From Paraburkholderia agricolaris (GTDB lineage: Bacteria; Pseudomonadota; Gammaproteobacteria; Burkholderiales; Burkholderiaceae): DNA of 64,000 nt. Shown piece after piece: positions 29,257 through 42,222 of this stretch. Made by a program: the position numbers and the translations under genes. Numbering within the stretch: position 1 is the stretch's first letter; each line of letters starts with the position of its first letter. The stretch lies in contig NZ_QPER01000001.1 of assembly GCF_009455635.1 (NCBI RefSeq), positions 1,736,001 to 1,800,000 on the forward strand, in the 5' to 3' direction. The notes under the pieces are model-generated. The model was not told the origin of the DNA, searched no databases, and saw only the letters and a list, made by a program, of their open reading frames with translations.

Positions 29257-29338
29257 ATGCGTGCTTTTCTGAAGAGTTGAAGTCTGAAGAAGGGAGTGCG
29301 GTGCGCGGGGTTGCCGAATATGAAAATTCGCGAAAAAC

Positions 29339-30556
29339 TCAACCCGCGAGCGCGCGGCAAAAATCGACGATCCGTTGTGCGCCTTGCGTGCATTCGTCGA
29401 CATCGGCGACGAGCGCGAGGCGCACGAAATTGCGGCCGGGGTTCACACCGTGCGCGGTGCGCGCGAGGAATGAGCCCGGCAGAACCGTCACATTATAGTC
29501 GGCGTAGAGGCGCTGGGCGAACACGGTGTCCGACAGGCCCGTGCGCGAGACGTCCGTCCACAGGTAGAACGCGGCGTCCGGCAGACGTACGTCGAGCACC
29601 TCGGCGAGCATCGGCGTCACAGTGGAAAACTTCTGCACGTACTTCACGCGGTTCTCGCGCACGTGCGTTTCGTCATTCCAGGCCGCGATGCTGGCATTCT
29701 GGAACACGGTGGACAAGGCCGCGCCGTGGTATGTCCGGTATAGCAGGAAGTCTTTCAGGAGCGCCGCGTCGCCAGCCACGAAGCCCGAGCGCATGCCCGG
29801 TACGTTCGAGCGCTTGGACAGGCTCGAGAGCATCACGAGGCGCTCGAAGCCGCGGCCGAGCTGGTGGGCCGCCTGCAGGCCGCCGAGCGGCGGATTGGCT
29901 TCGTCGAAGTAGATTTCCGAGTAGCACTCGTCGGACGCGATCACAAAGCCGTAGCGGTCCGACAGCGCGAACAGTTCGCGCCAGTCGTCCAGCGTGAGCA
30001 CCGCACCCGTGGGATTGCCCGGCGAGCAGACGTACAGCAGCTGCGTGCGCGCCCAGATGTCGGCCGGCACCGCCGAATAGTCGCAGGCGAAGTTGCGCGC
30101 CGGGTCGCTATTCACGAAGTACGGCTGCGCGCCGGCGAGAATCGCCGCGCCTTCATAGATTTGGTAGAACGGGTTCGGACAGAGTACGATCGCAGGCTCA
30201 CCGTCGGCGCCGCGCTTCGGGTCGATGACCGTTTGTGCGAGCGCAAATAGCGCCTCGCGCGAACCGGACACCGGCAGCACCTGAGTGGCCGGATCGACCG
30301 GCGGCAGGTTGTAGCGCTGCGTCACCCATTTGGCGATCGACTCGCGCAGTGCCGGCGAACCGATGGTGGCCGGATACGCCGACAAACCGCCGAGCGAGGC
30401 AATCACCGCGTCGCGAATCAGCGCGGGCGTGGGATGTTTCGGTTCGCCGATGCCGAAGCTGATGTGCGCGAGGCCGGCCGGCGGCGTGACTTCACTAAAA
30501 AGCGCGCGCAGCTTTTCGAACGGGTAGGGCTGAAGGGAGTCGAGTAGCGGGTTCAC
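29339..30556 (-). CDS. dapC: Succinyldiaminopimelate transaminase
   Basis: PLP-dependent class I/II aminotransferase that makes N-succinyl-LL-diaminopimelate. The 405-residue protein starts with GTG at 30556 ([19 protein letters not shown], the usual DapC opening). The cofactor Lys lies in [17 protein letters not shown], and [10 protein letters not shown] and [12 protein letters not shown] are intact. Placement directly before dapD supports DapC over other aminotransferases. A TATAAT element is found on this strand about 120 nt upstream. Confidence 0.94.
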   Translation of the reverse strand: MNPLLDSLQPYPFEKLRALFSEVTPPAGLAHISFGIGEPKHPTPALIRDAVIASLGGLSAYPATIGSPALRESIAKWVTQRYNLPPVDPATQVLPVSGSREALFALAQTVIDPKRGADGEPAIVLCPNPFYQIYEGAAILAGAQPYFVNSDPARNFACDYSAVPADIWARTQLLYVCSPGNPTGAVLTLDDWRELFALSDRYGFVIASDECYSEIYFDEANPPLGGLQAAHQLGRGFERLVMLSSLSKRSNVPGMRSGFVAGDAALLKDFLLYRTYHGAALSTVFQNASIAAWNDETHVRENRVKYVQKFSTVTPMLAEVLDVRLPDAAFYLWTDVSRTGLSDTVFAQRLYADYNVTVLPGSFLARTAHGVNPGRNFVRLALVADVDECTQGAQRIVDFCRALAG

Positions 30557-31005
30557 TGGGCGGATCGAGCCTGATCGAGGATGGTCGCAGACGGATGCTG
30601 GGAGAGGCTGGGCACGCGCGCTGACCGCAAATGCGTGAATGACGCAAAAAGGATGGCAGCGGCGGCGAGTGGATGATTATAGCGTGGCGCGCCGCCCTTC
30701 GCGGGCTGCAGGGCGCCGCGGCGCAGGCAGGTCGCGCAATCGGTGTACAGGATGTTGAAAAGCGGTAGAACCCGCCAGGCAGCGCAGGCATGCGACGCAG
30801 CGGGAACGACGCGAACCGCGGACGGTTCGCGAAAAAAGAAAGCAGGAGCAGCAATGGTCGTAGCAGCAACGGGGACACTCGGACGAAGCGGGCGCAACGC
30901 CGCCGCCGTCAGCAGACTCGGCAACGCCGGCAACACCGGCAAAATGGCCCGTAACGCCTTACGCAGCAAGCCCTACGGCCCCCACAGCCATGAGGGGCTC
31001 GCACC
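30557..31005. other. Divergent gap between dapC and EamA gene
   Basis: A 449-nt gap that must hold the promoter of the dap genes (minus strand) and of the transporter unit (plus strand). Its last 150 nt contain a short candidate ORF that ends in an ATGA overlap with the transporter (30854-31009). Nothing else supportable was seen. Confidence 0.5.
30675..30680 (-). promoter_or_regulatory. Candidate -10 box of the dapC promoter
   Basis: A consensus TATAAT reads on the minus strand 119 nt before the dapC start. The sequence at the -35 distance is GC-rich and not close to TTGACA, so this is tentative. Confidence 0.4.
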
Positions 31006-31009
31006 ATGA
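30854..31009 (+). CDS. Possible small leader ORF coupled to EamA transporter
   Basis: A 51-codon frame opens with ATG at 30854, five bases after an AGGAG ribosome site. It ends in TGA overlapping the ATG of the transporter (ATGA, 31006-31009). The product would be small, basic and rich in Gly, Asn, Ala and Arg (start VVAATGTLGRSGRNAAA). It has no recognisable domain. The ribosome site and the ATGA junction favour translation. The low-complexity composition and lack of known relatives argue for caution. Confidence 0.3.
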   Translation: MVVAATGTLGRSGRNAAAVSRLGNAGNTGKMARNALRSKPYGPHSHEGLAP

Positions 31010-31992
31010 GCAACTGGCTTCGCAATGGCTGGCCGACGCTCGCGATCATGCTGGGCGCCTCGGTGTGGGGGATGATCTGGTACCCGCTGCGCATGCTCAA
31101 TGCGCTTGGCGTGACCGGCACGGCCGCAAGCGCGCTCACGAGTGCAGCCGGTTGCCTGTTCGTTCTGCTGGTCCGTTACCGCGCGCTCAGGACCGTGCGC
31201 TGGCACTGGCTGCTGCCGGCTCTCGCGCTGGCCGCGGGCGTGACCAATCTCGGCTTCGTGTGGGGCTCGATCCACGGCGAGGTCATGCGCGTCCTGCTGC
31301 TGTTCTATCTCACCCCGGCCTGGACCGCGCTCTTTGCGCACTTCATCCTGCATGAACGCCTGACCTGGGCGGGCGCCGGCCTCGCCGCGCTGTCGCTGGC
31401 CGGGGCGATGACCATGCTGTGGTCGCCGCAACTGGGCATTCCGGTGCCCGGCAACCTCGCCGAATGGGCAGGCCTGGCGGGCGGTATGGGCTTCGCGATG
31501 AGCAACGTGCTGATCCTCAAGACGAGCCGTGTGCTGCCTGAGATGAAGCCGGAAATGCGCACCGCGACGATCTTCGGCGGCGCGGCGATTTTCAGCGCCT
31601 GCGCCTCGTTGTTCGAGGCGATGCCCGCGCCACCCACCGGCGCGCATCTCGGCACGGCCGCGCTGTTAGTGCTCGGCCTCGGTTTTCTGCTCGCATCGAA
31701 CAATATGCTCGTGCAGTATGGACTCTCGCGGGTGCCGGCCAACCGGGCCTCGATCATCATGCTGTTCGAGATCGTGGTGACGGCCTTGTCGGCGTGGCTG
31801 TTCGCCGGCGAGACGCCGGGTCCGCGCGAATGGGCCGGTGGCGTGTGCATCGTGCTGGCCTCGGCGCTCTCAAGCTGGGTGCACCGGACCAAGGCATTGC
31901 CAGCCGAGCCGGCCAATCAGGACGCGGGTCTCGACACCAACGGCAGCGCCGACCGTAAGGACGGTAAGAACCGCTCGCGCGCGATGGTATGA
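31006..31992 (+). CDS. EamA/DMT family transporter
   Basis: A 328-residue inner-membrane protein with about ten hydrophobic segments in two EamA repeats. The first repeat starts at WPTLAIMLGASVWGMIWYPLRML; the second includes the typical RASIIMLFEIVVTALSAWLFAGE and GGVCIVLASALSSW. Family members export metabolites or amino acids, but the substrate cannot be read from sequence. The last roughly 40 residues are a polar tail. It precedes smc by 149 nt on the same strand; whether they share a transcript is unclear. Confidence 0.92.
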   Translation: MSNWLRNGWPTLAIMLGASVWGMIWYPLRMLNALGVTGTAASALTSAAGCLFVLLVRYRALRTVRWHWLLPALALAAGVTNLGFVWGSIHGEVMRVLLLFYLTPAWTALFAHFILHERLTWAGAGLAALSLAGAMTMLWSPQLGIPVPGNLAEWAGLAGGMGFAMSNVLILKTSRVLPEMKPEMRTATIFGGAAIFSACASLFEAMPAPPTGAHLGTAALLVLGLGFLLASNNMLVQYGLSRVPANRASIIMLFEIVVTALSAWLFAGETPGPREWAGGVCIVLASALSSWVHRTKALPAEPANQDAGLDTNGSADRKDGKNRSRAMV

Positions 31993-32141
31993 TTGCCCCT
32001 CATTAGCCGGCGCACGCTTCATCGCGTGCGCCTGGCGCCCGTATCGCGGAGTTTCGCGGGCCGTTTCGCAGCATCGGCGAACGGCTGACGCGGCCTTCAC
32101 GAGCCACCTTTTATTTTCCCTTTTCAAACAGCGAAATCGCC

Positions 32142-35100
32142 GTGCGTCTGACCTCGATCAAACTCGCTGGCTTCAAGTCATTCGTCGATCCCACGCATTT
32201 CCAGGTTCCGGGCCAGCTTGTTGGCGTGGTCGGGCCGAATGGGTGCGGCAAGTCCAATATCATCGACGCCGTGCGCTGGGTGCTCGGCGAATCGCGCGCT
32301 TCCGAGCTGCGCGGCGAGTCGATGCAGGACGTGATCTTCAATGGCTCGACCGCGCGCAAGCCCGGTAGCCGCGCCAGCGTCGAACTCGTGTTCGACAACG
32401 CCGACGGCCGTGCCGCCGGGCAGTGGGGCCAGTATGCCGAAATCGCCGTGAAGCGCGTGCTCACGCGCGACGGCACTTCGAGCTACTACATCAACAATCT
32501 GCCGGCGCGCCGCCGCGACATTCAGGACATCTTCCTCGGTACGGGTCTCGGGCCGCGGGCATACGCGATCATCGGGCAGGGCATGATCGCTCGCCTGATC
32601 GAGGCGAAGCCGGAAGAACTGCGCGTGTTCCTCGAAGAAGCCGCGGGCGTCTCGAAGTACAAGGAACGCCGCCGCGAAACCGAGAACCGCCTGCACGACA
32701 CGCGCGAGAATCTGACGCGGGTCGAAGACATCGTCCGCGAACTGGGGGCAAACCTCGAGAAGCTGGAAGCGCAGGCGATTGTCGCGACCAAATACAAGGA
32801 CTTGCAGGCCGACGGCGAAGAGAAGCAGCGTCTGTTGTGGCTGTTGCGCAAGAACGAAGCCGGCGGTGAGCAGGAACGCCAGCAACGCGCGATCGAACAG
32901 GCGCAGATCGACCTCGAGGCGCAAACCGCGAAGTTGCGCGAAGTCGAAGCGCAACTCGAAACGCTGCGTGTCGCGCATTACTCCGCCAGCGACGCGATGC
33001 AGGGCGCGCAAGGGGCGTTATACGAGGCGAATGCCGAAGTCAGCCGCCTTGAAGCCGAGATCAAGTTCATCGTCGAATCGCGCAACCGCGTGCAGGCGCA
33101 GATCGCGGCGTTGACCGCGCAGCGTGAGCAGTGGCAGTCGCAAGCCCAGAAGGCCCAGGACGATCTCGAAGACGCCGAAGAACAACTGGCCGTTGCCGAA
33201 GAAAAGGCCGTGCTGGCCGAAGACGAGGCCGCCGCCAAGCACGATGCGATGCCGGCGCTCGAAGCGCGCTGGCGTGATGCGCAGACCGAACTGAACGCCG
33301 AGCGCGGCGGTATCGCGCAGACGGAACAGGCGCTGAAGCTCGAAGCCGCGCATCAGCGCAATGCGGATCAGCAATTGCAGCAGTTGCAGCAGCGTCACGA
33401 GCGGCTGAAATCGGAAGCGGGCGGCCTCGACGCGCCCGACGAAGCGCAGCTCGAAGAACTGCGCATGCAGCTCGCCGAGCACGAAGAAATCCTGCATGAC
33501 GCGCAAACCCGTCTCACCGACGCGCAGGAAACGCTGCCGCGTCTCGACGGCGAACGGCGCGCCGCCCAGGAGCGCGTGCAGTCGGAAAGCGCCCAGATTC
33601 ATCAGCTCGACGCACGCCTTGCCGCGCTCAAGCAACTGCAGGAAAACGTCCAGACCGAAGGCAAGATCCAGCCGTGGCTTGAAAAGCACGAGCTGAGCGG
33701 CCTGCCGCGTCTGTGGAAGAAGCTGCACGTCGAGGCGGGCTGGGAAGCCGCGCTTGAAGCCGTACTGCGCGAGCGGCTCGCCGCGCTGGAAGTGTCGAAC
33801 CTGGACTGGGTCAAGGCGTTCGCCACCGACGCGCCACCGGCCAAGCTCGCGTTCTATGCGCCGCCCGCAGCCGGTCAGCCGGTTGCTGCGCCGCCGGCCT
33901 TGCGTCCGCTGCTGTCGCTGGTTCGTATCGACGATGCAGGCATTCGCGCCGTCCTGAACGACTGGCTCGGCCTCGCTTTCGTCGCCGACGATCTGCAGCA
34001 GGCGCTCGCCATGCGCGCGCAATTGCCGGAAGGCGGTTCGTTCGTCGTGAAGGCCGGCCACGTGGTGACGCGGGTCGGCGTCCAGTTGTATGCCGCCGAT
34101 TCCGAACAGGCCGGCATGCTGGCCCGTCAGCAGGAAATCGAAAACCTGGCGCGTCAGGTGCGTGCGCAAGCCCTGCTCGCCGATGAGGCGAAGGCCGCCG
34201 CGATTCGCGCTGAAGCGGCGCACACGCAAGCTGCACAAGCGTTGACCGACGTGCGTCAGCAGTCGGAGCGCGCGACGCAGCGGGTGCACGCCTTGCAGAT
34301 GGACGTGCTCAAGCTCGCGCAAGCGCATGAGCGCTACACGCAGCGCAGCACGCAAATCCGTGAAGAACTCGAAGAAATCACCGGGCAGATCGAAGAGCAG
34401 CGCGCCTTGCGTGGCGAATCGGAAGCGAATTTCGAGCGTCACGACTCCGAACTGGCCGAATTGCAGGCACGTTTCGAAGACCACCAACTGGCTTTCGAAG
34501 CACTCGACGAAACGCTTACCGCGGCGCGCGCTCAGGCGCGCGATCTCGATCGGGGCGCCACCGACGCGCGCTTCGCCGCGCGCAATATGGCGAACCGCAT
34601 CGACGAATTGAAGCGCAGCATCCAGGTCTCGCACGAGCAGAGCGAACGCGTCGCCGCGTCGCTGGAAGATGCGCGCGCCGAGCTGGAAACGATCAACGAG
34701 CAAACCGCGCATACCGGCTTGCAAGACGCGCTCGACATCCGCGCGGTCAAGGAAGAAGCGCTGCATGCCGCGCGTCTCGAACTGGACGATCTGACGGCCA
34801 AGCTGCGTGCCGCCGACGAAACGCGTCTCACCGCCGAGCGCGCGCTGCAACCGCTGCGCGACCGCATCAACGAATTGCAGTTGAAGGAACAGGCCGCGCG
34901 CCTGAACGGCGAGCAGTTCATCGAGCAACTGGCCGCGGCCGGCGTCGACGAAGCCGAGTTGCAGGCCAAGCTCACGCCGGACATGAAGCCGTCCTACCTG
35001 CAAGGCGAAGTGACGCGGATCAACAACGCGATTACCGCGCTTGGGCCGGTCAACATGGCCGCGCTTGATGAGCTGAAGACGGCGACCGAGCGCAAGACGT

Positions 35101-35660
35101 TCCTCGATTCGCAATCGGCTGACCTGAACAACGCGATCGAAACGCTGGAAGACGCGATCCGCAAGATCGACGGCGAAACGCGCACGCTGCTGCAAGGCAC
35201 TTTCGACGAAGTGAACCGTCATTTCGGCGAACTGTTCCCGCGTCTCTTTGGCGGTGGCCAGGCGAGGCTGATCATGACCGGCGACGAAATTCTCGACGCC
35301 GGCGTGCAGGTGATGGCGCAACCGCCGGGCAAGAAGAATTCGACGATTCACCTGCTGTCGGGCGGCGAGAAGGCCTTGACCGCCACCGCGCTGGTGTTCG
35401 CGATGTTCCAGCTGAATCCTGCGCCGTTCTGTCTGCTCGACGAAGTGGACGCGCCGCTCGACGACGCCAACACGGAACGTTTCGCGAACCTCGTGCGCGC
35501 GATGTCGGACAAGACGCAGTTTCTGTTCATTTCGCACAACAAGATCGCGATGGAAATGGCGCAGCAACTGATCGGCGTGACCATGCAGGAGCAGGGTGTG
35601 TCGCGCATCGTCGCGGTGGACATGGAAACGGCGGCTGGTTTCGCCCAGAATATCGTTTAA
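32142..35660 (+). CDS. smc: Chromosome segregation protein SMC
   Basis: A 1172-residue structural-maintenance-of-chromosomes ATPase, the core of the bacterial condensin. Walker A GPNGCGKSNIIDAVRWVLGE lies near residue 30. Two long coiled coils (about 170-500 and 670-1000) flank a hinge (about 515-650). The C-terminal head has the signature LLSGGEKALTATALVF and Walker B CLLDEVDAPLDDAN. It begins with GTG. The presence of Smc rather than MukB fits a betaproteobacterium. It heads the smc-zipA-ligA cluster. The partner genes scpA and scpB are not in this window. Confidence 0.98.
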   Translation: MRLTSIKLAGFKSFVDPTHFQVPGQLVGVVGPNGCGKSNIIDAVRWVLGESRASELRGESMQDVIFNGSTARKPGSRASVELVFDNADGRAAGQWGQYAEIAVKRVLTRDGTSSYYINNLPARRRDIQDIFLGTGLGPRAYAIIGQGMIARLIEAKPEELRVFLEEAAGVSKYKERRRETENRLHDTRENLTRVEDIVRELGANLEKLEAQAIVATKYKDLQADGEEKQRLLWLLRKNEAGGEQERQQRAIEQAQIDLEAQTAKLREVEAQLETLRVAHYSASDAMQGAQGALYEANAEVSRLEAEIKFIVESRNRVQAQIAALTAQREQWQSQAQKAQDDLEDAEEQLAVAEEKAVLAEDEAAAKHDAMPALEARWRDAQTELNAERGGIAQTEQALKLEAAHQRNADQQLQQLQQRHERLKSEAGGLDAPDEAQLEELRMQLAEHEEILHDAQTRLTDAQETLPRLDGERRAAQERVQSESAQIHQLDARLAALKQLQENVQTEGKIQPWLEKHELSGLPRLWKKLHVEAGWEAALEAVLRERLAALEVSNLDWVKAFATDAPPAKLAFYAPPAAGQPVAAPPALRPLLSLVRIDDAGIRAVLNDWLGLAFVADDLQQALAMRAQLPEGGSFVVKAGHVVTRVGVQLYAADSEQAGMLARQQEIENLARQVRAQALLADEAKAAAIRAEAAHTQAAQALTDVRQQSERATQRVHALQMDVLKLAQAHERYTQRSTQIREELEEITGQIEEQRALRGESEANFERHDSELAELQARFEDHQLAFEALDETLTAARAQARDLDRGATDARFAARNMANRIDELKRSIQVSHEQSERVAASLEDARAELETINEQTAHTGLQDALDIRAVKEEALHAARLELDDLTAKLRAADETRLTAERALQPLRDRINELQLKEQAARLNGEQFIEQLAAAGVDEAELQAKLTPDMKPSYLQGEVTRINNAITALGPVNMAALDELKTATERKTFLDSQSADLNNAIETLEDAIRKIDGETRTLLQGTFDEVNRHFGELFPRLFGGGQARLIMTGDEILDAGVQVMAQPPGKKNSTIHLLSGGEKALTATALVFAMFQLNPAPFCLLDEVDAPLDDANTERFANLVRAMSDKTQFLFISHNKIAMEMAQQLIGVTMQEQGVSRIVAVDMETAAGFAQNIV

Positions 35661-35777
35661 GTTTTCGGTTAGGTTGATCATCGCGGGTGCCCGCGTTCAG
35701 CGCAGCGGCCGGTGGCCGCGCGACACGTGGAGCGGGCGCATAGCCGCGCAGACAGAAGAATTGCTGATGGAGCATGC

Positions 35778-37031
35778 ATGGACGAGTTGACACTCGGTTT
35801 GATCGGCGCGGGTGCCGTGGTGGTCGGGGGCGTGGTCGTGTACAACGCATGGCAAAGCGCGAAGGTGCGTCGCAAGATGCCGCGTCCGATGCCGGCCGAT
35901 ACCGCCGAAAGTTTCGCGCGAGACGATCAGGAAGAGCAGAGCCCGTTTATCGAACCGGCCCGGCCGACCACGCGGCGCGAACCGGTAGTGGGCTCGGAAC
36001 CGGCGGCGGACACCGCGGCGGCGCGCGTCGAGCCGACGTTTGGCGCTACTGCCGCGCCGCTCGATACGCCGGCCGATATTCAGGCGGAGACAACGACGCC
36101 GAACGGCTTTCCGGAAGCGGAAGGCATTGCGCAAGCCGAAAGTGGCCACGCGGCGAATGCCGACGAGCCGGTCGAGCCGATCCTGCCCGCTGCCACGACC
36201 ATTTCGTCGGCGCCGCCGGCTATCGTCGATCGGCGCATCGACTGTATCGTGCCAATTCGTCTGAACGGCCCGGTGGCCGGCGACAAGGTGATTCCGCTCG
36301 CGCAGCGTCTACGCCGTGCCGGCAGCAAGCCCGTGCATATCGAAGGCAAGCTCGAAGGCGGCACATGGGAATTGCTGCAAAACGGTGCACGCTACGAAGA
36401 GTTGCGCGCGGCCGCGCAACTGGCCAATCGGAGTGGCGCGCTCAACGAACTGGAATTCTCGGAGTTCGTGACCGGCGTGCAGCAGTTTGCCGACGCGCTC
36501 GATGCGTCGCCGGAATTTCCCGACATGCTCGAAACAGTTGCCATGGCGCGTGAGCTCGACGGTTTCGCCGCGCAGTGCGATGCACAACTGTCGATCAACG
36601 TACTATCCGACGGCGCGCCCTGGTCGGCCAACTATGTGCAAGCGGTCGCGTCGCAGGACGGTTTGCTGCTCTCGCGCGACGGCACGCGCTTTGTCAAGCT
36701 TGACGCGAAGCAGAGCCCGGTGTTCATGCTGCAATTCGGCGATACCAATTTCCTGCGCGACGACCTGACCTATAAGGGCGGCCAGATGATCACGCTGGTG
36801 CTCGACGTGCCGGTCGCGGACGAAGACATTCTGCCGTTCCGCCTGATGTGCGACTACGCGAAATCGCTGGCTGAGCGGATCGGTGGCCGGGTGGTCGACG
36901 ACGGGCGCCGTCCGCTGCCGGAAACCGCGTTGCTGGCGATCGAAAAGCAGTTGATGACGCTCTACGCGAAGCTTGAACAGGCGGGTATCCCGGCAGGTTC
37001 GCCGGCCACCCGGCGTTTGTTCAGCCAGTAA
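35778..37031 (+). CDS. zipA: Cell division protein ZipA homologue
   Basis: A 417-residue bitopic membrane protein expected to bind FtsZ and tether the Z-ring to the inner membrane. It has a short N-terminus, one transmembrane helix (residues about 5-23, LTLGLIGAGAVVVGGVVVY), and a basic stretch right after it. A long acidic Pro/Ala/Thr-rich linker (about 40-165) follows, then a globular C-terminal FtsZ-binding domain (about 170-410). The ATG at 35778 is preceded by GGAG. Position between smc and ligA supports the call, since zipA-ligA adjacency is widespread. A strong hairpin follows the stop. Confidence 0.9.
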   Translation: MDELTLGLIGAGAVVVGGVVVYNAWQSAKVRRKMPRPMPADTAESFARDDQEEQSPFIEPARPTTRREPVVGSEPAADTAAARVEPTFGATAAPLDTPADIQAETTTPNGFPEAEGIAQAESGHAANADEPVEPILPAATTISSAPPAIVDRRIDCIVPIRLNGPVAGDKVIPLAQRLRRAGSKPVHIEGKLEGGTWELLQNGARYEELRAAAQLANRSGALNELEFSEFVTGVQQFADALDASPEFPDMLETVAMARELDGFAAQCDAQLSINVLSDGAPWSANYVQAVASQDGLLLSRDGTRFVKLDAKQSPVFMLQFGDTNFLRDDLTYKGGQMITLVLDVPVADEDILPFRLMCDYAKSLAERIGGRVVDDGRRPLPETALLAIEKQLMTLYAKLEQAGIPAGSPATRRLFSQ

Positions 37032-37058
37032 GGCGTCTCGCAGCAACCCTGCAGTATT

Positions 37059-37092
37059 CAACGGCCGCACGATGTGCGGCCGTTGGCGTTTT
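37059..37092 (+). terminator. Intrinsic terminator after zipA
   Basis: A perfect 12-bp stem (37059-37070 with 37074-37085) and 3-nt loop are followed by GCGTTTT. It sits 28 nt after the zipA stop, so ligA probably has its own promoter. Confidence 0.75.
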
Positions 37093-37127
37093 GGGCTAAT
37101 CCAAAACTGGCCATTCGGCCGATGTAA

Positions 37128-39784
<2,657 letters not shown>

Positions 39785-39846
39785 CGCTGTTTCATGACTC
39801 GCAACCCGTCCGCAATGACCGCTTTGCTGCGGGTCTTGCGGGAAAC

Positions 39847-39876
39847 AAAAAACCCACGCCGCGGCGTGGGTTTTTT
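39847..39876. terminator. Bidirectional terminator between def and the pseudouridine synthase
   Basis: A 30-nt near-perfect palindrome (39847-39860 with 39863-39876) has six As on one side and six Ts on the other. It can therefore end transcription of both converging genes. Confidence 0.9.
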
Positions 39877-39942
39877 GTTGGGCAAACGTCACGGTGCGGG
39901 CACCGTGGTTCTTTTGCTGTTTTGAGCGTCAAGCTTCCAGCA

Positions 39943-42216
39943 TCAGAACGACTCGTCCGCCGACAGATAGCGCCATTGTCCCGGCGGGAGTGCGCCCAGC
40001 ATCACCCGGCCCATTCGCACGCGCTTCAGACCGATCACTTCGAGGCCAACCAGTTCGCACATCCGGCGGATCTGGCGCTTCTTGCCTTCGCGCAACACGA
40101 AACGCAGTTGCTCGCCGTTTTGCCAGCTGACCTGTGCAGGCTTCAACGGCACGTCGTCGAGCGAGAGGCCGTGACGCAATAGCGCGAGGCTTTCCGGTGG
40201 GAAATGGCTTTCGACGTCGGTGGTGTGTTCGCCGAACGACACGCGCACCAGATATTCCTTGTCGATTTCCGAATGGCCGCCGATCAGTTGCTTGGCGATG
40301 CGGCCGTCCTGCGTCAGCACCAGCAGGCCTGTCGAATCGATGTCCAGACGTCCGGCCGGCGCAAGTTGGCGCAGATGCGCGACCGAGAAGCGGATGTCGG
40401 AGCGGTCGCCTTCCCAACGATTTTCCGGCGTCACCAGGGTGATTGCCGGCTGGTAGCCGTCTTCCGCCTGACCGGAGACGAAGCCCACGGTCTTGTGGAT
40501 CAGGACCGTTACCTGGCTCGCCTGCGCCGCTTCGGCGGCAGGGTCGATCTCGATGCGCTGGTCCGGACGAACCTTGGTGCCGAGCGTGTCGACCCGCTCG
40601 CCGTCGACCAGCACCCAGCCTTTTTCGATCCACTCGTCGGCTTCGCGACGCGAGCACAGGCCGAGTTCCGACATCAGCTTGGAAAGGCGCAGGGTGCCCG
40701 GTGCGTCTTCGTAATCGCGACGCGGGATGCGCGGGGCGGCATCGGTGTCGCGTTCGGTTCTGGCTGCAGGCGCCGGGCCGCGCGGCTTGTCGGCGCGCGC
40801 GGGGCGCGTGTCGTCGCCAAAGCGGCGGCCGGCGGCCGGCAGTGTTTTATCGAAGCTGCGAGCCGGGCGTTCGCCTCGGTCACTACGTTCGCTGCGGTCG
40901 CCGGCACGAGCAGGACGATCGCCGAATTCCCGCTTGGCCGGTGCGCGTTCGCCGCGGTCGTCGCGCGGTGCGCGTGCGGGACGGTCCGTGCGGTCACCGT
41001 AGCCGCTTTTGACGGGCTTCGCGAAAGTGCGCTCGCCACGCTCGGACGAACCACGCTCGCTTTCAAAACGGCGCGGAGCGCTATCGCTGCGCGGCCCGCG
41101 TTCGCCGCCACGGCGTTCCTGCGGGGCGCCACGATCGCTGCCGAAACGGGGGCGATCCGAGGCGTCGCGCGCCGGACGCTCGCCACGTGGTCCGCCTTCC
41201 GACGGACGGCCTGCGCCCGGACGCGGGCCACTGAACGAGCGGCGTTCGCCGTCGTCACGGCGCGGGGCGCGGCTGCCTTCGAAACTGCGGGGCGCGCGTT
41301 CGCTGCGATCTGCGCCGCCTTCGAAGCGCCGGGGTGCGCCCTGGCTGCGTTCGCCGTCAGCGCGACGCGGAGCACGTTCGCTACGATCGCCACCACCTTC
41401 AAACCTGCGGGGCGCACGCTCGCCGTCGTCACGACGGGGACCACGGTCGCCGCCGCCTTCAAATCGACGCGGTGCGCCTTGAGGGCGTTCGCCGTCAGCG
41501 CGACGCGGAGCACGTTCGCTACGATCGCCACCACCTTCAAACCTGCGGGGCGCACGCTCACCGTCGTCACGACGGGGACCACGGTCGCCGCCGCCTTCAA
41601 ATCGACGCGGTGCGCCTTGAGGGCGTTCGCCGTCAGCGCGACGCGGCGCCCGTTCGCTGCGATCGGCACCACCTTCAAACTTACGGGGCGCACGCTCACC
41701 GTCGTCACGACGGGGACCACGGTCGCCGCCGCCTTCAAACCGGCGCGGTGAGCCTTGGCTGCGTTCACCTTCAGCGCGACGCGGAGCCCGTTCGCTACGA
41801 TCGCCACCACCTTCAAACTTACGGGGCGCACGCTCGCCATCGTCCCGACGCGGCGCGCGATCGCCGCCACCCTCGAAGCGGCGCGGCGCGCCGCCGGCTC
41901 CTTCGCGTCGCGGCGGCCGATCCGACGGTGCCCGGCGCGCAGCGCCGGCGCCACCTGCATCCCGCTCGCGGGAAAACGATCCTTCAGCCTGTGGCGCACG
42001 CGCGCCAGCGCCTGCCGGCTTGCCTGCGCCGGTAGGCCGCTTGCCGCCCGCTGCGCCGACGCCTTCACCCCGTGCCCCGTTAAACCCGGCTGTCGGTGTA
42101 GACGGCCTTGGTCCGCTCGGACGCGTCGGCTTACGTGCCGAGGTGCTTCCGGTACGGACAGGGGCGCGTTCGGACGAAGCCGGCCGCGGGTGCTTGGCTG
42201 TTAATTTGACTCGCAT
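39943..42216 (-). CDS. Pseudouridine synthase (RluF/RluB family) with long repeat-rich N-terminus
   Basis: A 757-residue protein of which only the last roughly 250 residues are enzyme. An S4 RNA-binding domain lies at about 509-555. The catalytic domain has [10 protein letters not shown], with the catalytic Asp at 625, and ends in [16 protein letters not shown]. The GRLDxDSxGL form and the C-terminal [17 protein letters not shown] favour RluF over RluB. Residues 1-505 are Arg/Gly/Asp/Pro/Glu-rich and presumably disordered. Residues about 112-303 hold a 46-residue tandem repeat. Typical family members are 240-350 residues long. It begins 6 nt after glnD. Confidence 0.92.
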   Translation of the reverse strand: MRVKLTAKHPRPASSERAPVRTGSTSARKPTRPSGPRPSTPTAGFNGARGEGVGAAGGKRPTGAGKPAGAGARAPQAEGSFSRERDAGGAGAARRAPSDRPPRREGAGGAPRRFEGGGDRAPRRDDGERAPRKFEGGGDRSERAPRRAEGERSQGSPRRFEGGGDRGPRRDDGERAPRKFEGGADRSERAPRRADGERPQGAPRRFEGGGDRGPRRDDGERAPRRFEGGGDRSERAPRRADGERPQGAPRRFEGGGDRGPRRDDGERAPRRFEGGGDRSERAPRRADGERSQGAPRRFEGGADRSERAPRSFEGSRAPRRDDGERRSFSGPRPGAGRPSEGGPRGERPARDASDRPRFGSDRGAPQERRGGERGPRSDSAPRRFESERGSSERGERTFAKPVKSGYGDRTDRPARAPRDDRGERAPAKREFGDRPARAGDRSERSDRGERPARSFDKTLPAAGRRFGDDTRPARADKPRGPAPAARTERDTDAAPRIPRRDYEDAPGTLRLSKLMSELGLCSRREADEWIEKGWVLVDGERVDTLGTKVRPDQRIEIDPAAEAAQASQVTVLIHKTVGFVSGQAEDGYQPAITLVTPENRWEGDRSDIRFSVAHLRQLAPAGRLDIDSTGLLVLTQDGRIAKQLIGGHSEIDKEYLVRVSFGEHTTDVESHFPPESLALLRHGLSLDDVPLKPAQVSWQNGEQLRFVLREGKKRQIRRMCELVGLEVIGLKRVRMGRVMLGALPPGQWRYLSADESF
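41308..41883 (-). repeat. 138-bp tandem repeat inside the pseudouridine synthase gene
   Basis: Three full 138-bp units lie at 41799-41662, 41661-41524 and 41523-41386, with partial units on both sides. Units two and three are the same at protein level, and unit one differs at a few residues. Each unit encodes 46 residues built around [23 protein letters not shown] and [10 protein letters not shown]. The exact 3n period keeps the frame open. Confidence 0.92.
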
Positions 42217-42222
42217 GAAATC

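Noticed and set aside
33018-35681. An 887-codon open frame opposite smc
   Set aside because: smc on the plus strand has every family motif. The antisense frame is open only because of strong third-position GC bias and shows no domain.
40204-41751. A 515-codon open frame opposite the pseudouridine synthase, plus a second long frame on the same strand (40674-42068)
   Set aside because: Both mirror the GC-rich 138-bp repeats. Their translations are Ala/Thr/Arg-rich with no ribosome site, while the real frame holds the S4 and catalytic motifs.
41308-41883. Repeat array considered as CRISPR
   Set aside because: The units are contiguous 138-bp coding repeats in frame, without unique spacers or nearby cas genes.
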